Positions 36,975 through 49,971 of a stretch of 64,000 nucleotides of DNA are shown here, one piece after another. How positions within the stretch are numbered: the stretch's first letter is position 1; each line of letters opens with the position of its first letter. The notes beneath the pieces were generated by a model. It saw only the letters and a program-made list of their open reading frames with translations. It did not search any database and was not told where the DNA came from. The stretch covers positions 2,914,001-2,978,000 of the forward strand of contig JACCLO010000006.1 in assembly GCA_029448655.1 (NCBI GenBank). Direction: 5' to 3'. This stretch comes from Wolfiporia cocos. Taxonomy: Eukaryota > Basidiomycota > Agaricomycetes > Polyporales > Phaeolaceae. Made by a program: the position numbers and the translations under genes.

Positions 36975-37838
36975 ATGTCGAGGTTGTTGCTCGATGTTAT
37001 GTGAATGGTATTAATATGTACTTATGTTTATCTCTACTGTAGTTCCAGGGCGAAGCTTCTGCAGCTCGCACTCCCGCTTGTCCGGACACACGGATTCACC
37101 CGCCAGGCGCTCTCCAGTGCTGCGTTGTCACTTCCAGGTCATGGCGCAGAGCCTCTCTCAGAGACTGCTGTATCAGCGCTATTTGGAGAAGGCGATGACG
37201 CGCGGAGGACACTCTTTCAGGCCTGGCTTGAGGATGCGCGCGCACAAATGCGACAAGCATCGTTGCCGGTGTTACGAGAAGTTCTCTCGCACCGCCTGAG
37301 GCTGAACGAGCCTGTACTGGGGCATCTTTCTGAGGTCTTTAATATCAAATGCTGACTTTCTCGCAAATGCTCACGATATCGTAGGCATTCGCATTACTTG
37401 TGTCTCCAGCATCTGGCCTCCCTCTTCTCGACCCAACTCCAGCCCTTAGGCACGCGGCCAGTATTGCAGACGAGTCGTGTCACATAATCGGTGATGCGTC
37501 GGTTGGCGTGGGTAGTGGTTCTTGTTACAATGTTCTGTACTCACCCAAATGACCTGCTAGCCATCATGGTACGCACGACGAGCTTCCATAGCGAGTGTCT
37601 ATGCAGCCGCAGGTCGGGCCGTGTTTTGTATCCCAGCTGTCTGGGAAGCGTGCTAACAGTTTTTCCATCTCTGAAAGAACTCCATCAGCTCACGTCGCCT
37701 AAAACCGCCTTCGACTTTCTGGACGGTCTACTCGACACAGCATCAAAAGCAGAATCTCTTTTCAACGATGCAGGCATATTCGCAGGTTACATCGGCCGAA
37801 GCTGGGCCGGTATCATTAGAAGTCGAGGTTTGTTCTGA
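36975..37838 (+). CDS. COQ9: ubiquinone biosynthesis protein COQ9
   Basis: A mitochondrial matrix lipid-binding protein that supports the COQ7 hydroxylation step of ubiquinone synthesis. Five exons (36975-37000, 37043-37334, 37385-37507, 37561-37612, 37678-37838) close in phase to 217 residues. The N-terminal helix KLLQLALPLVRTHGFTRQAL, the TetR-like fold region and the conserved C-terminal COQ9 domain (WYARRASIASVYAAAELHQL, then DTASKAESLFNDAGIFAGYI) are all present. The first intron is uncertain: the model used has donor GTGAAT at 37001, giving a 42-nt intron. An alternative donor after MS (GTTGTT at 36983) also keeps the frame and would shorten the N-terminus. The N-terminus is short, and a typical cleaved presequence is not obvious. 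It converges on the Ca2+-ATPase gene. Confidence 0.88.
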
Positions 37839-38242
37839 GTGAGACTCCCGTGCGCACTATTCTCCACAACGGCTCGCAGATTGCTCGCGAACTGACAACA
37901 CGCTTATCACTCGATGTTTTTCGAAGTTGTCGATAGCATTATGATAATAATATAGCCGCTGAACATGTGCAGGAGCGGGGAAGGAGAATGGTAATGTGTA
38001 TACGAGCAAAATAGAATATGATGTGTGGCGTGTCATTATCGTTACTTTCATTGTGGCATGTCATCATTCTTCGACGCAGACAGATGATGCGCGTGACAAA
38101 TGGTGGGGTATACATGAATATGCGCGATATTTGTGCGTGTTACGTGCCGGAGGACAATATAGCATAATGTGAATAAATGTAAACGACGGTGTGGACCTGT
38201 CGGGGCTGCGATGCACGCGAGGCAAGAGTCCAATAGCGCTGC
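37839..38242. other. shared 3' intergenic region, COQ9 / Ca2+-ATPase
   Basis: About 400 bp between convergent stop codons. AT-rich, with no gene or strong terminator-like structure seen. Confidence 0.55.
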
Positions 38243-41200
38243 TCAGGCAGAAGTCGAATGTGAATGGCTGGAACGAGACGAAGAACCCCAAGCTTGTTGA
38301 GCGGGATCAACAGGGTTCGTTGGAGGATGTGTTTGTGTGCGGCCCTCCCAGAGTGCGGCCGAAGATTTCGAAGGGTCGTAATTTGCAGGATCAGCCAAGC
38401 CTTGCGGATTATGCGGGGCCCATCCAGCGCCGACTGACGATGCTACTAGAGTCGGAACCATGGCCATGAGAGACGGTCTGAAAGGTGACATAAGACTAGA
38501 CAGCTCTTCACGAAAGCGAAACACTTACAAAGTGACAGCCGGTTCGGAAAGAGGGCGAGCCTTGCGACTCCTGTCGACGTACGAGGAAGCACGCATGCGA
38601 CCGCCGCGAACTTGAGCGAATGTCTGAAGATTGTCGAGGTTATCGCGGACCCGATCAATTGCAGGGTTCCACTCTTCTCTAGGTGGCTGCGTCGTCGGGA
38701 GAATCTCAGCCTGTGGGTTCGGGAGCACTCTCAGTTTCACCAAGAGCCATTCGACCGGCCAGTTCGGTATGCAGCGAATTAATGCTCCGAGTGGGATCGA
38801 GACAACACCAAGCGCCAAACCGATTCCCCATTCTGGACCACCGATGCGAGTGACTTGGAAGGCGGCGCCTCCGACAAAAACGATCAGCACTTGGACGGCA
38901 ATTTCTGGTAGCCTATACGTCAGCTCAAGCCACCATAGAGCCCAGGTGTACGTACCAATGAAGGTGATCGCCATGAAGTAGTAGTTCCTGGTGATCCCCT
39001 CGAATATGTTGAGGCGATTGTCCAACCGTCTACAATTGACTGAGTTCGCAATTTGTGCGAAGACGAATATATTGAAGACCACTGTCTGCACGACATCCGA
39101 GCTTACGGAGGGATCGAACCGCAATATCTTGCTGCCCAAGAAGTGGAATATCAGTACAATAATGACTTGATAGGTCGATTGGCCTATGATCTGCTTATAC
39201 ATGTCTACCGTGAAAAGCGGGGCAGTCTTCTTGTCCGGCTTGCGATCCAGGAGCGCTGGGGATGCAGGGTCCGTCGCCAACGCCAGAGCGGCGAAGGTGT
39301 CCATGATAATGTTGATCCACAAGAGTTGTACCGCGGAAAGAACAGACGTCTCAGAAGCGGATGCCACCGCCGTCACGAAGGTTACCACGACAGCCGTGAC
39401 GTTTGTTGAGATCTGGAATTGCAGGAACTTGCGCACAGCATCATTGACACAGCGCCCCCACATGATGGCCTTGACGATGGAAGCAAAGTTGTCATCCATG
39501 AGAATGATGTCGGAAGCTTCTTTGGCGACCTCAGTACCAGCAATACCCATAGAGAATCCGACATGCGCGGTCTTGAGGGCCGGGCCGTCATTTGTGCCGT
39601 CACCGGTAACACCGACGATCTCACCGCATTCACGTAGCTTCGCGACGAGCAGCTTCTTGTCGTCTGGCGAGGAACGCGCAAGGACCTGCAGCCGAGGCAC
39701 AACCTCCAAGAGCTCCCGATCATCCAGGGCCCGGAATGCGGGTCCTTCCATGATAAGGCCGTCACGAGTATAGATGCCACATTGTGCCGCAATTGAGCGG
39801 GCTGTAAGCACGTTATCGCCCGTACACATTTTCACTTGCACGCCAGCCTTGTGGCAGGCAGCAACAGCATCACGAACACCCTCCCGAAGGGGGTCTTCAA
39901 TGCCGGTGATTGCGAGGAGAGTCATATCGTGTGCGAGGTCCTCGTACTCAACCTGTAAATTCTGAGCTGAGCGATGTCTTTGTGAATTACACCGTACGCA
40001 CCTCATCCTCACTATTGAAGTGTGCTTGCGGGGGTGGCCAGGTGTCAAAGTCGCGATAGCAAAGAGCAATCGCTCGTAGCATCTGGTTAGCGTAGAAGAT
40101 GGTAGTCCGTGTGATGTTGTCGTTCGCGAGCTCGTCGATCTTTTTTGTTGGTATGTTGTCGTGCGCATACATCCCGCTCGTTCCCGGCTGCTGCGGATCA
40201 CGGGTGACGACAACGTACCGCGTGCATCGCTTGGTCAAGATTTCACTCGCGCCCTTGAGATGGAACCTCCACCTCCCATCCTTCAGCCGCATCACAATGC
40301 CCATGGCCTTCCGTGAACTCGAAAATGGTATCATCTGTACAATCTCTGCCTCCTCTCGTGTGCGCTTGTAGTCAGGCCACCCATTCTCTCGGGCAAACTT
40401 GAGAAGCGCAGTCTCCGTCTTGCTACCCACGAACTCGGACTTGCCAGTTTCTGGGTTCGTGTTGTCGAATGCGGTCGAGTTGACCGCAACAGCATCATTA
40501 AACAGAGCGCGCAATTGCGGCGTCAGAATGCCATCCAGCTCCGTCTGGTCAATCGCAAAGTCCTGCGTATGCTTGAGCTGCGAGGTAGGCTGGCTAGAGT
40601 TCGTGCCGGATTGACCAGTCTCGAGATCTTCGGCGTTAGCATTCGAACGCGCCTCGTTTTCTTTGAGATGACGGACGAATTTGCAGTGGATCCCAACAGC
40701 ACCCGCGACGATGGTCATGCTGTTCTGAGTTAGAGTGCCCGTCTTGTCCGTACAAATGACGCTCGCATTGGCCATAGTCTCGCACGAACCAAGCACGCGG
40801 ACAAGAAGGTTCTCTTTTGTCATCCGCTTCGTAGCGAATGCCAGCGCCAAAGTAACCGCCAGCGGCAAACCTGCGATGGAATGTTTCAACAAACATGTAG
40901 TCGGTCGCAGGATGCATGTCTTCACCTTCGGGAACCGCAACGACAATCAGAGTTACCGAAATGATGAGAATCTGCACAAATGCAATTCCCTTGGCATTCG
41001 CGGTTCGCTCCGGATTGCCCGTCCCAAGTTGGACGAAAAAGCGGATCATGAGCGCTGCGAAGAGCAACAGTCCTACAGCGCTGCCCACTTTCGCAATTAA
41101 TTCCGCGAGAATGTTCAACTTGAGCTGCAGGGGCGTATTCTCTGTATCTCCTCGAAGCGCTGTCCAAAACGGGGCCATTAGCATGGTCTAGCCACGTGCC

Positions 41201-43325
41201 AATGAAAGATCGGTGATGGAGAAATGAACTGCGATCGATACACTGAACAAACACGCACCCATCATGATGCGCCCGTTGAAGCTCCTTGGCCCAACGGCGA
41301 TGACAACGTAACTGCCATATCCTTCCAGCACCTTACTTCCGCTAACGACGAAGCAGTCCATATGGTCGTGGATTTCCCCGTTGCGTTGATTGCGGATCGC
41401 TTCGTCGTAATCAATTTTGCGGATGGCATCACTTTCTCCCGTCGCTCCAGATTCATCGCATCGCACGTTGTGGCCACCGAGATAGACGCCATCGCAGGGA
41501 ATGATCTCGCCCGGCTCAAGGAGCGCGACATCTCCCACAACGACTTTGTGCACGTCGATAATGCACTCGACGCCCGCACGAATAACCTTAACCCCACGTT
41601 CTTCCTTCTTCTCGTTCAACTGCTGGAACTGCCGTTCCTTCTGCCAATCGTTGACAGAGCCCACAAGCACCTGTGAGCCGTATCCGGCAAATTCCGAAGC
41701 CAAGGCGATTGCCGAGACCACCGTGTAATGCCAGAAAAGGTAATGTAGAACGATTAGGAGGGGCGTGACACAATTTGGCTGAGGCTGTGCGCACCACAAT
41801 GAGGATTGCGACAATGATAGCCACGCCTTCCACCCAGTCCACAGGGGGCTCCCCAGCGGGCCTCGGGGTCCCGAAGTCTTGGAAGAAGCCCAAGGCAAGC
41901 GAGACGACTGCGGCTATACTCAGCAGCACCTAGAAGGGCCCTTCGCCTTCAGGTACACAGAAGGAATGCGCACGAAATACACACCAAAACTTTGTCCTTC
42001 AGTGCGAGCCACATCAACTGGAGGAGGGTCTTCGTTTTCCGGGTTGGGAGCACGTTCGCACCGTAAACGCGCTGACGCTGCTCCAAGTCCGCTTCAAACG
42101 CGGGGCCATCTTCGTCATCGTCCTCCAAATCACGCGCCCCCAGCATGCTTCCCTTGAGGCTGCGGCCATCCTCGCCTGTCACGATAATACCCGGCACAGC
42201 CTCATCAGCCTCGTGTCCACCGGGATCCTGCTGCCGGTCGTGGCGCTGGCTCGCACCCTCCCCTGCGCCAAGCTCGTCTCCCGCCCCGGGCCTCCAATCT
42301 CTCGCCCTGTTCGCATCTCCATTGTGTAAGTCGTGCGCTTCACTTAGCGCGCGGGCCGATAAGCCCTTCTTTCGCCTCGTTCCAAGCCCGCGAAGAAGCC
42401 CTCGAATTCCGCCCATTTGCTCGAGCGTATCAAGCGATTTGGGATCGACGAGACCCGCAAGGCGATACGGCTTGAACTTGAACGGACCCGCGTCAATCGC
42501 GTCATCGGCTGAGAGGTCGAGAGCGGGACGAGGCTGAAGGGGAGCGTTCCCGTCTGTCGTGGGCTCTACATTGGCCGTGTCCGCATGAGGGGGAGTTCGT
42601 TCGCCAGATGGTGAGTGCGAGCGATCTATCAGCTTCGCTCGACTGTGAGTAGAAGCAGGACGGGAACGCATAGTCGTTCCATCGTAGTCGGATGTGGAAG
42701 AAGTGTCGAAATGTGTATGTATCGAGACAGGCAGCGGCAGAGACGTCCCGTCGCTGTTCGCACGTGATGGGCTCAGGGAGGCCATTCCAAAGTGCCCAAT
42801 GCTCTCGTCAGGCTCAGTTCCATCATTGGAGCCATCCGCGGAGGTGGCACTACCTACACTGCCTTTGCGCCCATGTTTGGCAAGATAGTGCGGGGACAGC
42901 AGACCCAACGACGATATCCCGTCCCTTTGTTCAGGTTTGTTATCGCGCAACGCGAGTGCGCTTGCATACCGTGCGGAGAAGTTAGACAGTGTGGGCGAAG
43001 GTGGCACATGTGAGGAACCTTCGACAGAGCCTACGATCGAGGGGGAAGGGGACGGTGGCCCAAGAGTTGGAGACAATGTCAGAGACGATTCTAGAGATGA
43101 CCTAGTTGATCCAGAGCCTCTTGAGAGCGGTGAGGGCGATAGATATGAGCTAGGAGGCAGGTGTTGGTCGTCAGGTTTCACCGGTGACAACCATGGTGAG
43201 TGGTCCGAAGGGGGAGTCGAGGAGCGAATATGGACATCCTCAAGCTCCTGTGGCATGTTGACAGGAGACGAGGCGTCTGTAGTAACGATGCAGGGGATTT
43301 CTGAATTACTCTCTACGCTGGACAT
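38243..43325 (-). CDS. P-type Ca2+-transporting ATPase (type 2B, PMC1-like)
   Basis: Pumps Ca2+ out of the cytosol, probably into the vacuole or across the plasma membrane. Seven exons (41985-43325, 41795-41929, 41259-41670, 40926-41159, 40002-40870, 38529-39952, 38243-38477) close in phase to 1,549 residues. All P-type hallmarks are visible in order: actuator TGES (in SGATGESDAIRK), the M4 motif PEGLPLAVTLALA, the phosphorylation motif DKTGTLT (Asp at about 749), the nucleotide-binding KGAS and the hinge GDGTNDGPALK, followed by six C-terminal membrane spans. The first 430 residues form a Ser/Pro-rich, probably disordered, extension ending in a basic segment (GLGTRRKKGLSARAL) that could bind calmodulin or autoinhibit. 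The extension is much longer than in yeast PMC1. The first exon encodes this entire tail. The start is the first ATG of an open 447-codon exon. Confidence 0.95.
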
Positions 43326-46300
43326 GTCAATGGCGAGAGGTCAGAGAACAAGGTAGACAGGATGTGCGAAAGGGGAAGTGTCATCTACGCAGAACAGCAG
43401 CTATAAGGGATGATAAGTAGCGGGCGTGGCCAGCTCGAGGCTATTTGAACCGTGCAGCCGCATCGAGTTTTCCTCAGGAAGACACTGCCTCGTCACCAAA
43501 TCGGGAAGTTTAGATCCCGCCAAGCCGCACCCGGCTCCCGATGGGTATGCGCCGTCTATTACGCGCCGCGGGTCCTCCGTACATCACCATGCAAGCCCTC
43601 CCATGGCGGATACTTCTTCGAGGCCATCTATCGACATAGACATAGCGGGTGTTAAGTCGGGTACAGGTTGCCTATGGCAAATCAAAGCGCTGGCGGAGGT
43701 ATCACCACCCACTCCGCGGCGCCTCCCAATTTGGTAATACATGTCCGGTCACCGATCGCGAGCACGCTATGCACGACGCCGCCCAACGCCGCCTCGAGAC
43801 AGCGGCACAGGGCTTTCATTATAGAGGTAATTGTCTGGAGCCAGTCAACAAATTTTGAAGGAGCTGCCATTTGGGCTCGGCCGTCTGGAAACGGCCCAGC
43901 CAAGTAAGGCAGTGCACCACATGTCAAAATAAATTGTCTTCATTGCCTATGCATTATGATCCAAGCTCTCAGCAGATTGTGTAGCGGTATACAGCTCATA
44001 TTCTGGGCGATACATACAAACAGACAGCATCGCTCTTGGTCCAGATCATGTACTCGATTCAGAATTAGTCATGTGCATACTCGTATTCGCTGCATTGGGT
44101 CGGCTCCATTCATCGCATCGCATCGCGGCCAGCCAGCCCGATTGCTTTAATAGCATTTTGAATGGCTGTGTGGCTTGCAAGCTTGACTCGTAGTCAAGAT
44201 CGATGCAGAGGTTTGATATGAGGACATTTGGGCCGTTCATATCGGTAAGCTGAGCTTCCCATATTTGCGATTGCTGACCTTCCCGTGAGAACGAAGCAAG
44301 TAGCACATCCGCAGATATGCACTTCGAGAAACACATGTGTTCGCTGCCACGAACGTGCTAATCGCCCGACATCTCCACGCTTGCAACATATGTGGTCGAG
44401 GGCAGCGGATATTCAGAGAGAGCATCATTAAGTAGCCCCGTTATCAGGGAGCAATCAACACCCGTACCAGCCTTTTTCCACTCATCTTCTCTCGTGGATC
44501 TGTGCTATGAACTCTCGCAGGCTTCATGCGTATCGGCCCGAGTACCTGCCACATATTGCGTCGCAGCTCCAACACGACCTTGGCATGTAATCGCAACCCA
44601 TCGGTATGATCGGCGCGTACCATCAGCACCCCCGAGTGTTTCAGAAAGAGGGGGTGCTGCCGGGTATCGTCTGCACTGCACACAGAATGCAGCCGCACTT
44701 ATATATTCTACTCAGCAAAGGCGCTAGCGCCCAAGATCGTTCCAGCGCTCAATTGCGAATGATCTATGCGGTTCACCATGAATCAAGATAACGATCATAC
44801 CAGTCACCGGCAACTTCGCAATTGTATTGTCACACTTGATCGCTCCCTGGGTTTACCATGTACGCACACAAGTTTCCTTACCAATGCAACATTCTCGTGG
44901 ACACATATGGACCTCCTCGCCAGCGGCACTATCAAGCTATATGCAGATAACCAGCATAGACGCCAGTGCAGCCCGATATAAGGTATTACTATGTGACACG
45001 AGATGGTCGCTGTTGGCGTGTACGGGCATGCTTCCAAGGACACCCTCTCCCTTGGGAGTCTGCTTGTCCACGCTTGCGGCTCAGCAGGCGTCATATCGAT
45101 GACTCAGGGTCAGGTAAATGGATCTGAACGCCCTACCCCGTCCTAGCGTGCAGCCATGAGAATCATTCACCCCATGGTTACAGGGTAGAGAGGAGTAATT
45201 CATACTGCTGGCGCTGCGGCTCCTCGCTATCGCTTAGCCTATGTCACCTGATAGTCACTCGTGCCCGGTGCCTATGCGCAAGGAAGCCGTCATCGTGCGT
45301 GTTAGGAGCAACGCAGTTTCGTCACTGTACTCCAGTTGTGCGTGCACCGTTATGTGCACGACTCGGAGATCCAGGAACAGCTGATTACAGATCAAGGTTT
45401 GTCAGATCGTTTCGGGCGCCCAGTCTGTTTCGCGATCACGCCAGCGCTTGCCACCCCGAGCGCGCGCTCGAAGGTGGCTGGTGGACGTGTGTGCACATAT
45501 AAAGAAGACCGAATAATGCGCTTGCATGCAGGAATAACTGTGTACCACATACCCGCAGGAGGAATACTCATTGCACTGCTCGGTGAGTACATTGTCTTGT
45601 GCGAGTCTCCAGTTGCTTTGCGGCGTGAGACCGACCACAGCTCCGAGTCTACGTCCACCAGAAGACCGATCATTGACGCCTTGGAGGCGCGCGTTCCTGT
45701 CAATTGTACAAATCGTTTCCGGCGGCATTCCTCGGCCCCGACGCGACGTGTACCGACCTGCAATCGGATGGCGCGTCGGTAGCGGGTACCGACAACGCAC
45801 GAACTCCATGAATCAGTCTGTCGTAGGGCAGCAGTTCGGTGGCGTCCTTGCTTGGCACTCGGCCTTCCGCAAAGCCTATGTCCCCGAGCGATGCTGTAAC
45901 GTCGTTAGTCATCCATCTGTTAGATAGACGCGACTGTCTAGATGGAACATGATTGGAACAACGTTACACTGCCCTCTGTTGGCCGCGCTCATCTCACTGA
46001 GGAAGAACTCCGCGAGCCCCGCATTTCTGCCGAGCTAGGTGGCTTCCCCCGTTCTGCCGCATGCATAGTGGATAAGTATGCGTGGAGTGCGCACAGCCTC
46101 GCGGCTAGTCGTTTCCATGCATGGTATGGATCCTCCATGTCCTTCCGAAAAATATTGTGAAGGGTCCGCAAACTCTCATGCGTTCTATTTCTTGGCAAGA
46201 CTATAGCGGATGCAGCGCGGCTCTTTGCATGTTAAACGACGATCCCAGAGTCGATACGAGCTGTCACAAGTCACTCGTGCTTTCCTATGGACAAACGCAG

Positions 46301-49300
46301 CGCACTTTCTGTGACCTCAGGTATGCTGTTTCACTCACCGTTACCTCATAAATTCCCCAGATACGCCAGCGCCAAACGTCTCCATGTCCGAATATTGCAA
46401 TTTGCGGGACGCTGCACAGCCTGCTATTCCTGTCCTTATTGGCTTCCGTACATGGGTCGATGTGACGTAATAAGGTTGATTGCCTCGGCTCGGCAGCATA
46501 CTCGGGGTGCAGCGGCGTGCTGGTGTCGTAAGAGGATGCCCACGGGTTGTCAGCAGCAACTGCGGTCACTGTAATGTTGTCAACATCTGTGAGTAAGTAT
46601 GGCGCAAGGTCAGTTTTATGGAGGGGTTCTCGATGAGTGTATTTGAATTCTGTCTCAACTGTATGATACAACGCGCACGAGATGTGCCTCAATCTGTCTA
46701 ATGACAGCGATTCGTTCGATCTCGCTCTCAGGCATAGCCTCTTTGTCAGCACAGGACGGTCTTACACTTTGGCAGAATGCCCTTACAACTGGACGTGCCT
46801 TGTTTATGCAATGCCTGTCGAATACTAGATAGATCTGGAGCTACAACCTGTTCTCGGGTTTATATCCGATGTGACGCTTTGTGAACAAAAGATCAGCCTA
46901 TTCAACGGAGCTGCGAATCGTCCAGCAAGTTGCACATGTGAAGGAGCAGTATCTGTAAGTAATCTCAAGAAAGATCAACGAAAGCTGCGATTTGTGAAGA
47001 ATTCAAATATAAAGCATATACACCGCTGATCTCCGAGGTATATGGTACACAGTCTTCACGAATAGCTTCCGCTAAAAACGTTTACCCAGAGGCTTTTGCA
47101 TATAGGGTCCTGTGTAGCGGTTGTCACGCTGATAACCAATTGCAGTGCATCCGACGGGGGTTTGGCAGCAATCCATAGTCTGGGAAATTGAGAAATCAAT
47201 AGCAGTAGAAGCATCGGATAAAGAGGTCAACTCCCGAGGAAATCCACAACATCCCGGCTGTGCTTAGAGCAGAATCTTGAGCATGACGGATTCAGTACTA
47301 CAATATTCAATTCCCACGCGAAAGGACTGCTGCTGCAGGCTGAAGCTGCTAAATGTAGACTTGATCAGAGGGCATACTGTAATGAGGCACCTCGTTTGAG
47401 CGATTCAGCAAAATCCTAAGATCACCGCCTTGAACCATCGTAGCTCGATTTGAGGGCTGACTGGGATGTAATAGAATGTTTCGCTTCTAGTCAGAAGATC
47501 GCCTCATTCTGCTCCCTGGAACACAGACCAACCTAGACTGACTTGGCATGGCCAAACACGAATGGCACAAGCGGATCATACTGCGCTGCACATTCTTCCC
47601 ACACAGCATCGGCATGTCGGGAGACGTATGCTTCGGCATCTAGAAATGAACAGCATTCGACCAGCCGCTGACCCATTGTTGTGAAAGCGATCACGGAATA
47701 TCTACGAATTTCGAGGCAGCGATGTAGCTAGCAGCCCGTAATGACGGCTCAGAGACGAGTGCAAGTCATTTCTATGAAGAAAAAGATTTGTCAGTATCTC
47801 AACTACTCCGATGGTCCCCACAATCACTAGCAATGACCCGGCCTTTCGATGCACCGCAGGCACACGCGATACAGCTCCGCTCGCCTAGGCGTGCGGAAAT
47901 TTATCTGCCTGCATAGCACTGAAATGACGCATGGTCAGCGGAATAGACAGTCTTAGAGAATGCCAAGTCGGATGGACACATGGCAGACGTGGCCGCAGCT
48001 TGGACGTCGGCCAGAAGCTCCCAGTGTGGTGCTTGGAGAATGCCAGTGGCAGTACTTACTACACAGCAGCTTCATATTCCTACAACCGGTCATTTGTACT
48101 CAAAAGAGATGTTCCGACGCTGTGAGCCTCTACGGACCTTGACCGCGAGTTGGAGGAAAGAGAGTGACGTTGACAGACGGAACATGACTGTGGCGATGCA
48201 CTGTCGCTATGATCCGAATGTCGATCATGCTCAATTAGGCAACTGTAGTGTTTCGCGAGTTCGACCTCGAGATGAGATCTGGGCACGCTGATTCGAGTAT
48301 TCTGCAGGTAAGAGGTGTATACTATACTTCAATGAGATTTGTTTGACAACATTCGGGTTCTCTGAGAGAACGACAACATCTGTGGCGTGTTCAAAGTTCA
48401 ACCTTCCTGGATACCATCTGCAAATGGAATGCATTGCATGGGCTTCAAGAGCTACAAGGACCATTGCCGACCTAACGATTCTTGCTGGAAAGTAATTGCG
48501 CAATGTCTCAACAATTGTTTAACATTTTGCTTCCAAGCTTTCACCTACAGAATCTTGTGAAATTTGTATCAACATAAGATGAATTGTATGGTTTCACTCA
48601 CACTCTTCAGACGGCGAGGTCGTGGGCACCGCAGTATGTGGCATAGCCTGAAAATCTACGAGCTTGTGGAGGCATCCAGTGACATAGGTGCCTCGATATC
48701 CATGTCAAAGGAGGAGGTGGATGATCCTAGTTCCGTTGGCGGTGGAGCATCCGCAGCTGTTGTCGGTAGTGCAGTGGCCTTCCAGCCACTTCTCCAGGAT
48801 GCGATGCCAGCAATGAGTCCGAATATGCCAACCCATATCTATGATTTTGGAGGTAAGCGCACCGAGAAAATACGGATAGCCGTTTTCGGAAATGGAATAC
48901 GCAGGACAGTTATGGTCAGAAGCAGGTAGATTCTTCCTTACCTCATTCGTAAACAGCCCTTTCTCCAAGGACCTAAGCAAAGTTAACAGGTGTCAGCCTC
49001 GTTATCTACACGCTCGATGAATCAAGAGAACGCAATGAATGTGCTTCTCGAATGATCCATTCCGCACAGTTCAAGTACATCAATCCACGAAGCTGAGGCA
49101 GTGACCAATGTATGGAACCCGAGTTACATGCAGCCATTCTGCGGAGCCTTGCGCATGGGATCCCAACACATTCGCCGAGACATACTGTTGGAAACCCTAC
49201 GCCCAGACTCAGGATATTCCGCCCCCAGGACACGTCTCCTTTGGCGTTTGTCATGAAAGAGGCGGGGACATTGCACTGGTGCAACTCTACAGGCGACTCC

Positions 49301-49971
49301 TATGCTCATTGCGTCGTCATCCAGCCCATGACTGTCCGGCGCGCATTGTCTCGCCGCTGTTCATTTCTCCCAATCAAGCCGCTTCATGAGAGGTGACTCG
49401 CGGTGATAGGACGATATAATAGATGGATTGGTGAGACCGCGCAAGGCGGGTCTGTTCTGTCAGCAGACAGACAGCCCCTGTCCCTGCACCATTGATATGG
49501 GAAACGCCGCAAAGGCATGTTCACGGTGCATTCTCTTCGTGGTAAGGGCCGAATAGCTCGCATAGCCTCAACGATAGGCGCAAATGGCGCTTAGGCCAAG
49601 CCAGTCAAGCATGCGGAGAGCAATCCGGAAGCTGAAGATATCTGCGCTGCGGTCACGTGTGAACTTGAGAACACTGCCCCCAAGCCTTCTAACGCGTTCC
49701 AAACAGAACATTCAGTCCACATGAAGTTCATCTGCGCCTAAGACTAGACCACGGGAAGACCAGGGCACGTCGGCAGAGAACAAAGCTGAACCTTGGTGCA
49801 CAGCCCGACGCAAATTAAGCGGCCCGACGGTTGGGGCCAGCGGCAGACATCGCGGGAGAACAAGAAAGCGAGTCTCGTGGAGTCTGCAGTAAGAAAGCAT
49901 TGCAGGCATGTCTTGTCTAGGACGAACCCAAGAGATGGCACGCTAATGCTCAAGGATAACAGAATACGCAC
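43326..49971. other. gene-poor 6.6-kb interval
   Basis: No gene is supported. Scattered frames of up to about 155 codons have no motif and no splice-compatible neighbours. About 46.8-47.9 kb is AT-rich and has no open frame worth noting. A 10-bp inverted repeat lies at 44624-44659. The right end holds the unresolved 3' end of the PEX11-type gene, perhaps reaching to about 49.55 kb. The left end holds the promoter of the Ca2+-ATPase gene. Confidence 0.5.
44624..44659. repeat. 10-bp inverted repeat
   Basis: CAGCACCCCC (44624-44633) and GGGGGTGCTG (44650-44659) are perfect reverse complements separated by 16 nt. It lies in the gene-poor interval; no associated gene. Confidence 0.7.

Noticed and set aside
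39186..39773. 195-codon plus-strand frame
   Set aside because: Antisense shadow of the Ca2+-ATPase.
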